Assembly (NCBI RefSeq): GCF_000344155.1
Contig: NZ_BAOQ01000015.1
Span: forward strand, 58,803-122,802
Direction: 5' to 3'
DNA from: Gordonia paraffinivorans NBRC 108238
Lineage (GTDB): Bacteria > Actinomycetota > Actinomycetes > Mycobacteriales > Mycobacteriaceae
DNA: 64,000 bases
Shown: piece after piece, positions 49,917-59,329 of the stretch
Numbering within the stretch: position 1 is the first letter of the stretch
How the letters are laid out: each line of letters begins with the position of its first letter
The notes under the pieces: model-generated
The model's input: the letters and a program-made list of their open reading frames with translations, nothing else
The model's database searches: none
What the model was told of the DNA's origin: nothing
Translations under genes and position numbers: made by a program

Positions 49917-50495
49917 TCAGTCCTTGGGCAGCGGCTTCTGCGCGACGACCGAGGACGCGATGGTCTCGATGTCGGACTCGGGACCGCGGGTGAGCACCCC
50001 GATCCGTACCTTGCCGAGGTCGGTGATCCAGAACTGCTTGTCCCCGGCCGTCCGGTAGGTCACCCACTTGTGGCCGGCGAGTTCACGGGTTCCGGTCGCG
50101 GCGAGGTCGTTCAACGTCGTGTCCTCCCCCGCCAGGTAGGGCACCAGCGCGTCCTCGACGGCGTCGGTCTGACTCAGCTGCACGTAGGCACCGCTCGACG
50201 ACAGCCACCCGACCGTGCTGACGCGGTGGCCCTCGAGGGACGGCGACGACCCCGAGTTCGGCTTCCAGCCCTCCGGCGTGGGCGGTTGCCGGACGGGGAA
50301 CGGCATCTCGCGCGCATCCGCCTTCAGCGCCGCGTCGATGTCGAACTCCTTGACCTTGTTCGACGACGGGTTCTTGTCGACGCCGACCGAGCAGTTCCCG
50401 GACGCGATCGCCACCAGTGCGACGAGCGCGAGCAACGGCACGAGCGTCCAGAACATGTCCTTGCCGTTGACGAGAAAGCGCGGTTTGTCAGCCAT
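49917..50495 (-). CDS. DUF4245 family membrane-anchored protein (Rv1100-like)
   Basis: The 192-residue product begins MADKPRFLVNGKDMFWTLVPLL and has one N-terminal membrane helix at about 14-34, followed by a Cys (NCSVGV) and an extracytoplasmic domain (VRQPPTPEGWKPNSG ... VSTVGWLSSSGAYVQLSQTD). The function of DUF4245 is unknown. I use ATG 50495; the frame is open to 50585 without homology. It is divergent from glpX, as in mycobacteria. Confidence 0.85.
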   Translation of the reverse strand: MADKPRFLVNGKDMFWTLVPLLALVALVAIASGNCSVGVDKNPSSNKVKEFDIDAALKADAREMPFPVRQPPTPEGWKPNSGSSPSLEGHRVSTVGWLSSSGAYVQLSQTDAVEDALVPYLAGEDTTLNDLAATGTRELAGHKWVTYRTAGDKQFWITDLGKVRIGVLTRGPESDIETIASSVVAQKPLPKD

Positions 50496-50600
50496 GCCGC
50501 CGAGTATCGCACCCGCAGGGTCAGTGGCCGAACGGCCGGTATGACATGCAAGGATGTTGTCTGAGATCACCGCCACAACGTCCATGAGGAGTGCAAGCCC

Positions 50601-51593
50601 ATGACTTCAAGCCACCGAGCGCCCGATCGCAATCTCGCGATGGAGTTGGTCCGTGTGACCGAGGCGGCAGCGCTCGCCGCCGGCCGCTGGGTGGGACGCG
50701 GCGACAAGAACTCCGGTGACGGCGCGGCCGTCGACGCCATGCGCCAGCTGCTGTCGACGGTGTCGATGCGCGGCGTCGTGGTGATCGGCGAGGGCGAGAA
50801 GGACGAGGCGCCGATGCTGTACAACGGCGAGGAGGTCGGCAACGGCGAGGGTCCCGAGTGCGACGTCGCCGTCGACCCGATCGACGGCACCACCCTGATG
50901 GCCGAGGGCCGCCCGAACTCGATCTCGGTGATCGCCGTCAGCGAGCGCGGCACCATGTACGACCCGTCCGCGGTGTTCTACATGGAGAAGATCGCCGTCG
51001 GCCCGGAGGCCAAGGGCGCCATCGACATCAACGCCTCGGTCGAGTGGAACATCAACTCGGTGGCCAAGGCCAAGGGCATCGACGTCTCCGACCTGACCGT
51101 CGTGATCCTCGACCGTCCCCGTCATGCCGACCTGATCGCCGAGATCCGCGCCGCGGGCGCCAAGATCCGCCTCATCTCCGACGGCGACGTCGCCGGCGCG
51201 GTCGCCGCGGCCGACGACTACTCCACCGTGGACATGCTGATGGGCATCGGCGGCACCCCCGAGGGCATCATCGCGGCCGTCGCGATGAAGTGCATGGGCG
51301 GCGAGATCCAGGGCAAGCTGTGGCCCCGCAACGAGGAGGAGCGGCAGAAGGCGATCGACGCCGGCCACGACCTCGACCGGGCCCTGACCACCGAGGACCT
51401 GGTCCGCGGCGAGAACTGCTTCTTCTGCGCGACCGGCGTGACCAACGGCGACATGCTGCGCGGCGTCACCTACCGCCCGAACGGCGCCACCACCCGTTCG
51501 CTGGTCATGCGCTCGAAGTCGGGCACCGTCCGCCGCATCGAGTCCGTGCATCGTCCGGAGAAGCTGCGCGGCTACGCCGGCATCCAGCGCTGA
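50601..51593 (+). CDS. glpX: Class II fructose-1,6-bisphosphatase
   Basis: GlpX is the main FBPase of actinobacteria and is needed for gluconeogenesis. The 330-residue protein has the metal and phosphate site [13 protein letters not shown] (61-73) and DPIDGTT (92-98), then [12 protein letters not shown]. It begins at ATG 50601 behind GAGGAG. A strong intrinsic terminator follows before the fumarase genes. Confidence 0.96.
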   Translation: MTSSHRAPDRNLAMELVRVTEAAALAAGRWVGRGDKNSGDGAAVDAMRQLLSTVSMRGVVVIGEGEKDEAPMLYNGEEVGNGEGPECDVAVDPIDGTTLMAEGRPNSISVIAVSERGTMYDPSAVFYMEKIAVGPEAKGAIDINASVEWNINSVAKAKGIDVSDLTVVILDRPRHADLIAEIRAAGAKIRLISDGDVAGAVAAADDYSTVDMLMGIGGTPEGIIAAVAMKCMGGEIQGKLWPRNEEERQKAIDAGHDLDRALTTEDLVRGENCFFCATGVTNGDMLRGVTYRPNGATTRSLVMRSKSGTVRRIESVHRPEKLRGYAGIQR

Positions 51594-51623
51594 GACGCGG
51601 CATCGCGTCGACCTGCCGAATCA

Positions 51624-51684
51624 GGCCCCGCGCCCGTTCGTGACCCACCTCACCGGTGGGACCACCTACGGCGCGGGGCCTTTT
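51624..51684 (+). terminator. glpX intrinsic terminator
   Basis: GGCCCCGCGCC (51624-51634) pairs exactly with GGCGCGGGGCC (51670-51680), followed at once by TTTT. The loop contains a second hairpin CCCACC/GGTGGG. Confidence 0.85.
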
Positions 51685-51695
51685 CGTGCGGGCGA

Positions 51696-51701
51696 TACGA
51701 T
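51696..51701 (+). promoter_or_regulatory. Predicted -10 box of a leaderless fumarase transcript
   Basis: TACGAT (TANNNT) ends seven bases before GTG 51709, so the mRNA probably begins at the start codon. No ribosome site of normal spacing is present. Confidence 0.5.
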
Positions 51702-51708
51702 GCGGGTT

Positions 51709-53406
51709 GTGAGCAAAGCAGCCCCAGCCCCCGAGTTTCTCTACTCTGACCTGCTGCCGATCGGCGCCGACGAGACCCCCTACCGGCTCATCACGACCGA
51801 GGGCGTCTCGACCTTCGAGGTCGACGGCCGCACCTTCCTCAAGGTGGAGCCGGAGGCCATCCGCAGGCTCACCGCAGAGGCGATGCACGACATCAGCCAC
51901 TTCCTGCGCCCGGCGCACCTCGCCCAGCTGCGCAGGATCATCGACGATCCCGAGGCGTCGGGCAACGACCGCTTCGTCGCCCTCGACCTGCTCAAGAACG
52001 TCAACATCTCCGCCGGCGGCGTGCTGCCGATGTGCCAGGACACCGGCACCGCGATCGTGATGGGCAAGAAGAGCGAGGGCGTGCTGACCGGCGTCGACGA
52101 CGCCGAGGTGATCTCGAAGGGCGTCTACGACGCCTACACGCAGCTCAACCTGCGGTACTCGCAGCTCGCGCCGCTGACCACCTACGAGGAGAAGAACACC
52201 GGCACCAACCTCCCCGCCCAGGTGGAGATCTACGCCACCGAGCAGGGCCCGAAGGGCCCGGAGTACAAGTTCCTGTTCATGGCCAAGGGCGGCGGCAGCG
52301 CCAACAAGTCGTTCCTGTTCCAGGAGACCAAGGCGATCCTCAACCCGAAGTCGATCCTGAAGTTCCTCGACGAGAAGATCCGCTCGCTCGGCACCGCGGC
52401 CTGCCCGCCGTACCACCTCGCCGTGGTGATCGGCGGCACCTCCGCCGAGTTCGCGCTGAAGACCGCCAAGTACGCCTCGGCGCACTACCTCGACAACCTG
52501 CCCACCGAGGGCTCGATGTCGGCGCACGGCTTCCGCGACCTCGAACTCGAAGAAGAGGTCTTCAAGCTCACCCAGTCCTTCGGCATCGGCGCCCAGTTCG
52601 GCGGCAAGTACTTCTGCCACGACGTCCGCGTCGTGCGCCTGCCGCGTCACGGCGCGTCGTGCCCGGTGGCGATCGCCGTCTCGTGCTCGGCCGACCGGCA
52701 GGCACTCGGCAAGATCACCCCCGAGGGCGTGTTCCTCGAGCAGCTCGAGACCGATCCCGCCAAGTACATGCCGGCCGCGGGCGTGGCCGAGGACATCGCC
52801 GGCGGGGAGGTCGTCGAGGTCGATCTCAACCGACCGATGCCCGAGATCCTCGCGCAGCTGTCGCAGTACCCGGTCAAGACGCGCCTGTCGCTGACCGGTC
52901 CGCTGGTCGTCGCGCGTGACATCGCGCACGCCAAGATCAAGGAGCGCCTCGACGCCGGCGAGCCGATGCCGGAGTACATGCGCGATCACCCGGTCTACTA
53001 CGCGGGCCCGGCGAAGACCCCGGAGGGCATGGCGTCGGGTTCGTTCGGCCCCACCACCGCCGGGCGCATGGACTCCTACGTCGAGCAGTTCCAGGCCGCG
53101 GGCGGCTCGATGATCATGCTCGCCAAGGGCAATCGCTCCAAGCAGGTCACCGACGCGTGCAAGACGCACGGCGGCTTCTACCTGGGCTCTATCGGCGGCC
53201 CGGCGGCCCGTCTCGCCCTCGACTGCATCAAGAGCCAGGAGGTCATCGAGTACCCCGAACTCGGCATGGAGGCGGTCTGGAAGATCGAGGTGGAGAATTT
53301 CCCGGCCTTCATCGTTGTTGACGACAAGGGCAACGACTTTTTCACCGACCCGAGTGGGACCGTGAGCGTCCCGCTGAGCGGCATAAGGATCCGATCGAAG
53401 GAGTAA
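51709..53406 (+). CDS. Class I fumarate hydratase (iron-sulfur)
   Basis: This fumarase interconverts fumarate and malate with an oxygen-sensitive [4Fe-4S] cluster. The 565-residue protein has the N-terminal cluster cysteine in [13 protein letters not shown], further cysteines in [20 protein letters not shown] and [16 protein letters not shown], and the C-terminal beta domain with [28 protein letters not shown] start at GTG 51709 as a leaderless gene; ATG 51700 is an alternative. A class II fumarase follows three bases after its stop, so both types are made together. Confidence 0.92.
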   Translation: MSKAAPAPEFLYSDLLPIGADETPYRLITTEGVSTFEVDGRTFLKVEPEAIRRLTAEAMHDISHFLRPAHLAQLRRIIDDPEASGNDRFVALDLLKNVNISAGGVLPMCQDTGTAIVMGKKSEGVLTGVDDAEVISKGVYDAYTQLNLRYSQLAPLTTYEEKNTGTNLPAQVEIYATEQGPKGPEYKFLFMAKGGGSANKSFLFQETKAILNPKSILKFLDEKIRSLGTAACPPYHLAVVIGGTSAEFALKTAKYASAHYLDNLPTEGSMSAHGFRDLELEEEVFKLTQSFGIGAQFGGKYFCHDVRVVRLPRHGASCPVAIAVSCSADRQALGKITPEGVFLEQLETDPAKYMPAAGVAEDIAGGEVVEVDLNRPMPEILAQLSQYPVKTRLSLTGPLVVARDIAHAKIKERLDAGEPMPEYMRDHPVYYAGPAKTPEGMASGSFGPTTAGRMDSYVEQFQAAGGSMIMLAKGNRSKQVTDACKTHGGFYLGSIGGPAARLALDCIKSQEVIEYPELGMEAVWKIEVENFPAFIVVDDKGNDFFTDPSGTVSVPLSGIRIRSKE

Positions 53407-53409
53407 GCG

Positions 53410-54822
53410 ATGGCCGAACCACAGGGCACGACGGAATACCGCATCGAACGCGACACCATGGGCGAGGTGCAGGTCCCCGTCGATGCCCTGTGGCGAGCGC
53501 AGACGCAGCGGGCGGTGGAGAACTTCCCCATCAGCCACCGCCCGCTCGAACGGGCGCAGATCCGCGCCCTGGGCCTGTTGAAGGCCGCGTGTGCGACGGT
53601 CAACAAGGATCTCGGGCTCCTCGACGCCGAGCGGGCCGACGCGATCATCGCCGCCGCCGGTGAGATCGCCGAGGGCCGCCACGACGACCAGTTCCCCATC
53701 GACGTGTTCCAGACCGGCTCGGGGACGAGCTCGAACATGAACGCCAACGAGGTCATCGCCTCGCTCGCGAAGGCCCGCGGCGTGGACGTGCATCCCAACG
53801 ACCACGTCAACATGTCGCAATCGTCCAACGACACCTTCCCGACCGCCACCCACGTCGCGGCAACCGAGGCCGTCGTCACCGACCTCGTCCCGGCGCTCGA
53901 GCACCTCCGAAAGACACTGGCCGACAAGGCATCCGAGTGGCGTGAAGTGGTCAAGTCCGGCCGCACGCATCTCATGGACGCGGTGCCGGTCACCCTGGGA
54001 CAAGAGTTCTCCGGCTACGCGCGTCAGGTCGAGGCCGGCATCGAGCGGGTCACCGCGACCCTGCCCCGGGTGGGCGAGTTGCCGATCGGCGGCACCGCGG
54101 TGGGCACCGGCCTCAACGCGCCTCCCGGCTTCGGCACCCGGGTTGTCGCCGAACTCGTCCGGATGACCGGCGTCACCGACCTGCGACTGGCCAAGGACAA
54201 CTTCGAGGCCCAGGCCGCGCGTGACGGGCTCGTCGAGCTGTCCGGCCAGCTCAAGACGGTCGCCGTGTCGCTCACCAAGATCGCCAACGACGTGCGGTGG
54301 ATGGGGTCGGGCCCGCTCACCGGGCTCGGCGAGATCCTGCTCCCCGACCTCCAGCCGGGCAGCTCGATCATGCCGGGCAAGGTGAATCCCGTTCTGCCCG
54401 AGGCGGTCACGCAGGTGGCGGCGCAGGTGATCGGCAACGACGCCGCGGTCACCTGGGGCGGCGGCAACGGCGCCTTCGAGCTCAACGTCTACATCCCGAT
54501 GATGGCGCGCAACGTGCTGGAGTCGATCACGTTGCTGTCCAACGTGTCCCGGCTGTTCGCCGACCGCTGTATCGCCGGGCTGAAGGCCAACGTGGAGCGG
54601 CTGCGCACCCTGGCCGAGAGCTCGCCGTCGATCGTCACGCCGCTGAACTCGGCCATCGGCTACGAGGAGGCGGCCGCGGTCGCGAAACAGGCGCTCAAGG
54701 AGGGCAAGACGATCCGTCAGACGGTGATCGATCGCGGTCTCGTCGGCGACAAGCTGAGCGAGGCCGAACTCGACGAGCGGCTCGACGTCCTCAAGATGGC
54801 CAATCTGGATCGCGAACGCTGA
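53410..54822 (+). CDS. fumC: Class II fumarate hydratase
   Basis: FumC is the oxygen-stable, metal-free fumarase of the aspartase/fumarase superfamily. The 470-residue protein has [32 protein letters not shown] and the signature [12 protein letters not shown] at about 317-328. It starts at ATG 53410 with AAGGAG just before. It shares a transcript with the class I enzyme and ends at a strong hairpin. Confidence 0.96.
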   Translation: MAEPQGTTEYRIERDTMGEVQVPVDALWRAQTQRAVENFPISHRPLERAQIRALGLLKAACATVNKDLGLLDAERADAIIAAAGEIAEGRHDDQFPIDVFQTGSGTSSNMNANEVIASLAKARGVDVHPNDHVNMSQSSNDTFPTATHVAATEAVVTDLVPALEHLRKTLADKASEWREVVKSGRTHLMDAVPVTLGQEFSGYARQVEAGIERVTATLPRVGELPIGGTAVGTGLNAPPGFGTRVVAELVRMTGVTDLRLAKDNFEAQAARDGLVELSGQLKTVAVSLTKIANDVRWMGSGPLTGLGEILLPDLQPGSSIMPGKVNPVLPEAVTQVAAQVIGNDAAVTWGGGNGAFELNVYIPMMARNVLESITLLSNVSRLFADRCIAGLKANVERLRTLAESSPSIVTPLNSAIGYEEAAAVAKQALKEGKTIRQTVIDRGLVGDKLSEAELDERLDVLKMANLDRER

Positions 54823-54837
54823 ACCACCACCGACGCG

Positions 54838-54873
54838 GTCTGCCGGGGCCGGGACGATCCGACCCCGGCAGAC
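54838..54873. terminator. Terminator between fumC and the secreted protein gene
   Basis: An 11-bp perfect inverted repeat (54838-54848 and 54863-54873) lies between two convergent stops, 15 bp after fumC and 6 bp from the end of the opposing gene. Confidence 0.75.
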
Positions 54874-54879
54874 GGGTCA

Positions 54880-55929
54880 TCACGGCAGCCGCGGAAGAAG
54901 ACCGGCGACCTGCTTCACCAGGGCGTCGGCATCGAGCCCGCCGGGCACGACCACGTCGGTCGATGCTGCGGAACCGGTCGGACCTCCGATGGACCCGGTG
55001 TCTGCCGATCCCGACGAGGAGCCGCCGTCGGCCGAACCGGAGCCGGACAAGGAGCCGCTCCCCGGCGATCCGGTGGACCACCCCGGGATGGTCCCCAGTC
55101 CGGGAACCACGAAGTCTCCCACCGAGATCTCCGGGATGATCCCGGCGTCGCTCGACCCGATCCGCGGCAGGCCGAGGTAGTTCACGGAGGAGTTGTTCCC
55201 CAGGAACCCGGCGGTGTTCTTGGTCGTGGGGAACAGGCCGATCTCGGTGCCGAGCCAGGACAGTTCGATGGCCGCGCCGTTCTTCGAGATCGGCTCGAAG
55301 CCGTAGTCGCTGGTGAGCGCGACGATATCCGGACCGCCCAGCGTCAGCCGGGAGATGTCCTTGCTCAGCAGCGAGTCTCCCGAGGTCAGCGCGGCCATGA
55401 GGTCGGACGCGCTCAGGCCGTCGCTGAGCAGCGAGAAGGGGTTCTTCAGCGCCAGGCTGACGGTGCCGCCGGGCTTGTCGTGAGTGCCCTCGAGGAGGCC
55501 CAGGACGCCGACGCAGTCACCGGCCGTGGCCGAGTGGGCGTAGGCGAAGACCCCGACGCAGGTGACCTGCCCGGAGTTCAGGCCGCCGAGGCTGAGAGTG
55601 GGCGCCGACGCGGCCGCGATCCCCAGCACCGACACTGCCGTCGCGGTCCGGTTGATACCCGCCGTGGAGACCGCGATGCCGGGGCCGATGGCGGTCGCCG
55701 AGGCGCCGGCCCCGAGCGAGAGGGCCACGCCTCCCAGAACCCCTCCTTGCGGCAACAGGTCCGAGGACCCGGAGGAAGAGCCGAACATCGAAGAGCCCCC
55801 GGAGGATCCGGCCGATCCGGTGTCGGCCGCCGCCGCTCCGGCGTCCAGGGTTGCTCCGGCGACCACGGCCGCAGCCATCCCGATGGCCGTCGCCCAGGTT
55901 CGGGTGCGAGTGAGAAGTCGAGGTGTCAT
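54880..55929 (-). CDS. Secreted Gly/Ser-rich protein of unknown function
   Basis: The 349-residue product has a Sec signal peptide (basic start, hydrophobic AIGMAAAVVAGATLDAGAAA, likely cleavage after AAA near residue 35). The mature part has a Gly/Ala-rich first third, two cysteines (VTCVGVF and AGDCVGV) that could form a disulfide, and a Ser/Gly-rich low-complexity segment before the conserved-looking end LVKQVAGLLPRLP. I do not recognise the family. The start is ATG 55929 with TTG 55932 just upstream. Confidence 0.7.
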   Translation of the reverse strand: MTPRLLTRTRTWATAIGMAAAVVAGATLDAGAAAADTGSAGSSGGSSMFGSSSGSSDLLPQGGVLGGVALSLGAGASATAIGPGIAVSTAGINRTATAVSVLGIAAASAPTLSLGGLNSGQVTCVGVFAYAHSATAGDCVGVLGLLEGTHDKPGGTVSLALKNPFSLLSDGLSASDLMAALTSGDSLLSKDISRLTLGGPDIVALTSDYGFEPISKNGAAIELSWLGTEIGLFPTTKNTAGFLGNNSSVNYLGLPRIGSSDAGIIPEISVGDFVVPGLGTIPGWSTGSPGSGSLSGSGSADGGSSSGSADTGSIGGPTGSAASTDVVVPGGLDADALVKQVAGLLPRLP

Positions 55930-56180
55930 CAACGAACACCGCCCCTTTCATGAGATAGATCACCACGTGAACGTGGTCTACTCACCATCTCCCGTGATCC
56001 GCTGTCCGGCCGATCATTCGACGGGCATTTGTGTGACGTGTCGCGGGGCACATTCGCGCCACATGCGGCCTCGACTCTTGTCGTGCACCGACCCGGCTCA
56101 GGATTTCGCACAACGCTGCGCCGTCGGACCGACACCTGCGCGGCATCGATCCGACGCGGCGCCCGCGGAACCCGGTCGGC
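55930..56180. other. Intergenic region, no gene seen
   Basis: These 251 bp between the secreted protein gene and the permease stop hold the promoter region of the secreted protein. AAAGGGG lies upstream of its start. I see no further gene or clear hairpin. Confidence 0.5.
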
Positions 56181-57773
56181 CTACCGGACGGTTGTGTCCG
56201 AACCGTGTCGGGTGGGCGCCTCGTCCTCGATCACCTCGAGGATTCCCAGGTCCGCCAGTCTCTCCTGCTCCTCCACCGAGAGGGTCTGGATGGTGCCCAC
56301 CCGGTCGGCGATCTCGGGACGGTTGTGGCGCAGGTGGGCGTACCAGCCCAGGCCGAGCGCGAGGATGCCGAGGAACACGAACGGCAGGATGTTGTACGGG
56401 TACTCCGGCACCGGGTAGACGTTGCTCACGATCACGTACCCGAGGGCGAGGAGCGTGAGCCCGGAGACGATGGTGCGGAAGGGCGTCAGCGCCTTGATCC
56501 GGTACAGCCAGATCGGGGTGGCGATGACCACGAGCAGATAGCTCACCAGGAATCCCCAGGTGGCGACGTAGCCGCCGTACACGTCGAACACCAGGCGTCC
56601 GGCCGAGCTGAAGGTCGCGGCGACGGAGAAGACCAGCGCCAGCAGACCGACGAAGACCATCCCGATCCAGGGCGTCTTGTGCTGCGGGTGCACCCGGGCG
56701 AAGACGGCCGGCAGGGCGCCCTCGTGCGCGAGGGTGAACAGCGAACGCGCGGCGGAGGTGGTGACCGCGGTGACGAAGACGATGAAGGCCACCGCGACCG
56801 TCGCGCTCACCACCGGGTTGATCCAGGAGACGTTCGACGAATCGGCCAGCTGCGGCAGGACGGCCTGGTCGCCGTCGATGTCGCCGAAGTGGAGCACCTG
56901 CGGGTAGGTCGCGAGGATGTAGAGCACACCGAGGATCAGCACCACCCGCAGCAGCGCCCGTGCGATGGTGCGGTGCGCGTCGCGCGCCTCGGCGCCCAAC
57001 GACGCGACGCTCTCGAACCCCGCATACGACCCGACGGCGGTGACCGCGGCGACGAAGGTGGCGCTGTTGCCCAGGTTGGACAGCTGCCACTGCTCGGTGT
57101 CGATGCGGAATCCGTACGTCCAATAGGACGCCGCGATGATCACGAAGATCGATGCGACGGCGACGACCTCGAAGGCGAGTTCGTACTTCGCCGCGAGCGA
57201 GGCGCCGCGCACGGGAAGGTAGATCGCGACCGCGACCACCACGACGACGAGCAGCAGCTTGAACCAGATGGCGTCGGAACCGAGGCCGATCTCGTGCAGG
57301 AACGCGTCGACGTACAGCACGCCGCCGAGCGTGCCGGTGGTGGCGAAGCCGATGTAACCGAGGAGCAGGCTGAGTCCCGCCGCGAATGCGAAGCCGGGGC
57401 CCAAACCGTTTCCGGCGTAGGTTCCGAGCGAACCGGACGACACCGTCCGGCGGGCCTGGAAGCCGATGGTGGTGGCCAGCAGCGCGGCGATCGCCAAGCC
57501 GACGACAGCGGCCCAGGCGGAGCCCTTGCCGGCAGCGGTGAACAAGGCGAACGGAACGGAGGCGATCGCCACGCTGGGCGCGGCGGCCGCCAGCCCCTGC
57601 GCGAAGACACCCCAGTGCCCCAGCGCATTTCGCTGCAGTCCCGTGTCCTCGGCCGCGCTGAGTCGGCGTCCGCCGAGGGCGATCGATCGCGCCGCGGCCG
57701 TCGGGACGTGCCCGTCGGCGCCGTCGCCGGACTGCGCCGGCGTGTCGGTCGACGTGGGAGTCGACGTGGTCAT
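56181..57773 (-). CDS. APC-family amino acid/amine permease
   Basis: The 530-residue inner-membrane transporter belongs to the amino acid-polyamine-organocation superfamily, with about 12 helices. Typical segments are VFAQGLAAAAPSVAIA (helix 1), SLGTYAGNGLGPGFAFAAGLSLLLGYIGF (helix 3), AVGSYAGFESVASLGAEARD (helix 6) and SARSLFTLAHEGALP-like TSAARSLFTLAHEGALPAVFARVHP. The substrate is unknown. ATG 57773 lies behind GGAAGGTGG. It is 215 bp downstream of the monooxygenase operon and may or may not belong to it. Confidence 0.88.
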   Translation of the reverse strand: MTTSTPTSTDTPAQSGDGADGHVPTAAARSIALGGRRLSAAEDTGLQRNALGHWGVFAQGLAAAAPSVAIASVPFALFTAAGKGSAWAAVVGLAIAALLATTIGFQARRTVSSGSLGTYAGNGLGPGFAFAAGLSLLLGYIGFATTGTLGGVLYVDAFLHEIGLGSDAIWFKLLLVVVVVAVAIYLPVRGASLAAKYELAFEVVAVASIFVIIAASYWTYGFRIDTEQWQLSNLGNSATFVAAVTAVGSYAGFESVASLGAEARDAHRTIARALLRVVLILGVLYILATYPQVLHFGDIDGDQAVLPQLADSSNVSWINPVVSATVAVAFIVFVTAVTTSAARSLFTLAHEGALPAVFARVHPQHKTPWIGMVFVGLLALVFSVAATFSSAGRLVFDVYGGYVATWGFLVSYLLVVIATPIWLYRIKALTPFRTIVSGLTLLALGYVIVSNVYPVPEYPYNILPFVFLGILALGLGWYAHLRHNRPEIADRVGTIQTLSVEEQERLADLGILEVIEDEAPTRHGSDTTVR

Positions 57774-57988
57774 CGAAACCACCTTCCAGGGATTTGTCGT
57801 GGGAGTGTGCCCACGGGAGAGGAGAGGAGAGGAGAGGAAGAAGAGAGTGCCGCGCGGACCCGGCCGGTCATCGCCTGGCGGCCGTTCGAGTATCGCAGCC
57901 CGTCTGCAGATCCACCCCGGTTAGACGCCTGTTGGTTCTAAGTCGTTGGGAGCGAGCCGATTTCGTCGCCGACCAGGACGCAACACAC
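57774..57988. other. Intergenic region with pyrimidine tract upstream of the permease
   Basis: On the coding (minus) strand the leader has a long CT-rich tract from repeated CTCCT units (about 57814-57845) followed by a hairpin CGTGGG/CCCACG (57798-57803 and 57810-57815). No recognised riboswitch was found. Confidence 0.4.
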
Positions 57989-59281
57989 TCACCACAGCGG
58001 CGCCGACGCCGCAGCGTCCTCAAAATGCCCTCGCAGAGTGTCTGTTTCGTACTCGTGCCGATAGAGCCCGCGCTTGCGGAGGATCGGCACGACCTCGTCG
58101 ACGATCACCTGCAAACCGTCCACGAGGACGTCGGGCTGCAGATTGAACCCGTCGACCGCACCCGCGTGGAACCAGTCCTCGATGCGGTCGGCGAGTTGCT
58201 CCGGCGTCCCGACGAAGCCGGCATGTCCCGACCCGGTGTAGCGGGTCTGCTTCAGATACTCCCGGACCGTCGGGTTGGTCCGGCGGATCTGCGCCACGAT
58301 CGATTCACGGAAACCCACACTGCCGGTGAAGGTCTGGAGATCGTCGGGAGCGGCAAGCACCTCCTCCGGGAACGGCGCGTCGAGATCGAGTTTGCCCGCG
58401 TCGATGCCCATGGACTGCGAGAGCCATTCGATGGAGTACGACGCCGGACCGCGGTCGTGCAGGTCGTCGTTGCGTCGGCGTGCCTCCTCCTCGGTGCTGC
58501 CGATCGTCGTCAGCAGGCCGGGGACGATCTTGACCGAGTCGGGTGAGCGTCCGTGCTCGACGGCGCGCCGTCTCACCTGTCGGTAGTGTTCGACCGCCTG
58601 GTCGCGGGTCAGCTCGGCGGCGAAGACCCCGTCGGCGACCCGCGCGGCCAGCTCGCGCCCCTTGGCCGACCCGCCGGCCTGGAAGAGCACCGGTGCCGAG
58701 TCCGCGAACGGCGGCACCGACAGGCGTCCGTCGATCTCGAAGTACTCGCCCCGGTGGTGCACCCGATCGCCGGTCACCGCCGAATCCCACAGCGCGCGAA
58801 CGACATCGACGAACTCCGCGGCCCGGTCGTACCGGTCGTCGCGCGGCGGCACATCGCCGAAGCCGAAATTGCGCGCGGGTGCGGCGCCTCGCGAGGTGAC
58901 GATGTTCCACGCCGCGCGTCCACGGGTCACGTGATCGAACGACAACCATCGTTCGGCCAGGTCGAAGGGGTCGTTGAAGGTCGTCGACGCGGTGGCGACC
59001 ACGCCGAGGCGATCGGTGACGCCGGCGACGTAGGACCAGTTCACCGTCGGTTCCATGTGGGCGGGGTTGGCGTCGTGGGCCGGGTCGCCCAGTGCCGGGA
59101 TGTCGGCGAGGAACACCGCGTCGAGGGTGCCGCGTTCTGCGGTCCGCCCGATGTTCTCCCAGTACGCCGGGTCGACGAACGAACCCGGGGTGAGCTCGGG
59201 GCTCTGCCAGGAGGCCGGCAGGTAGCCGAGTACGAGGGCGTTGATGCCGAGGATCACGTGGCCGGATCGGCGTTCGGTCAT
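57989..59281 (-). CDS. NtaA/SnaA/DszA-family FMN-dependent monooxygenase
   Basis: The 430-residue protein belongs to the luciferase-superfamily branch that includes nitrilotriacetate monooxygenase, DszA and SfnG-type enzymes. Marks are ERGTLDAVFLADIPAL, STTFNDPFDLAERWLSFDHVTRGRAAWNIVTS and FQAGGSAKGRELAARVADGVFA. In this branch the enzymes cleave C-N or C-S bonds of sulfones and chelators. With the DszC-like gene of the same operon it suggests organosulfur use, but the substrate is not known. No flavin reductase is in this operon. Confidence 0.9.
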   Translation of the reverse strand: MTERRSGHVILGINALVLGYLPASWQSPELTPGSFVDPAYWENIGRTAERGTLDAVFLADIPALGDPAHDANPAHMEPTVNWSYVAGVTDRLGVVATASTTFNDPFDLAERWLSFDHVTRGRAAWNIVTSRGAAPARNFGFGDVPPRDDRYDRAAEFVDVVRALWDSAVTGDRVHHRGEYFEIDGRLSVPPFADSAPVLFQAGGSAKGRELAARVADGVFAAELTRDQAVEHYRQVRRRAVEHGRSPDSVKIVPGLLTTIGSTEEEARRRNDDLHDRGPASYSIEWLSQSMGIDAGKLDLDAPFPEEVLAAPDDLQTFTGSVGFRESIVAQIRRTNPTVREYLKQTRYTGSGHAGFVGTPEQLADRIEDWFHAGAVDGFNLQPDVLVDGLQVIVDEVVPILRKRGLYRHEYETDTLRGHFEDAAASAPLW

Positions 59282-59329
59282 CGGATGTCTCCTGTCGAGG
59301 TCACCGGGACGGACCCGGATCGATCGCGG

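Noticed and set aside
51505..54003. 832-codon open frame opposite the fumarase genes
   Set aside because: It runs across two genes and a terminator with no start signal or recognisable motif.
57814..57845. Phase-variable simple repeat with known function
   Set aside because: The 5-base units are few and imperfect toward the end; no evidence of variation can be drawn from one sequence.
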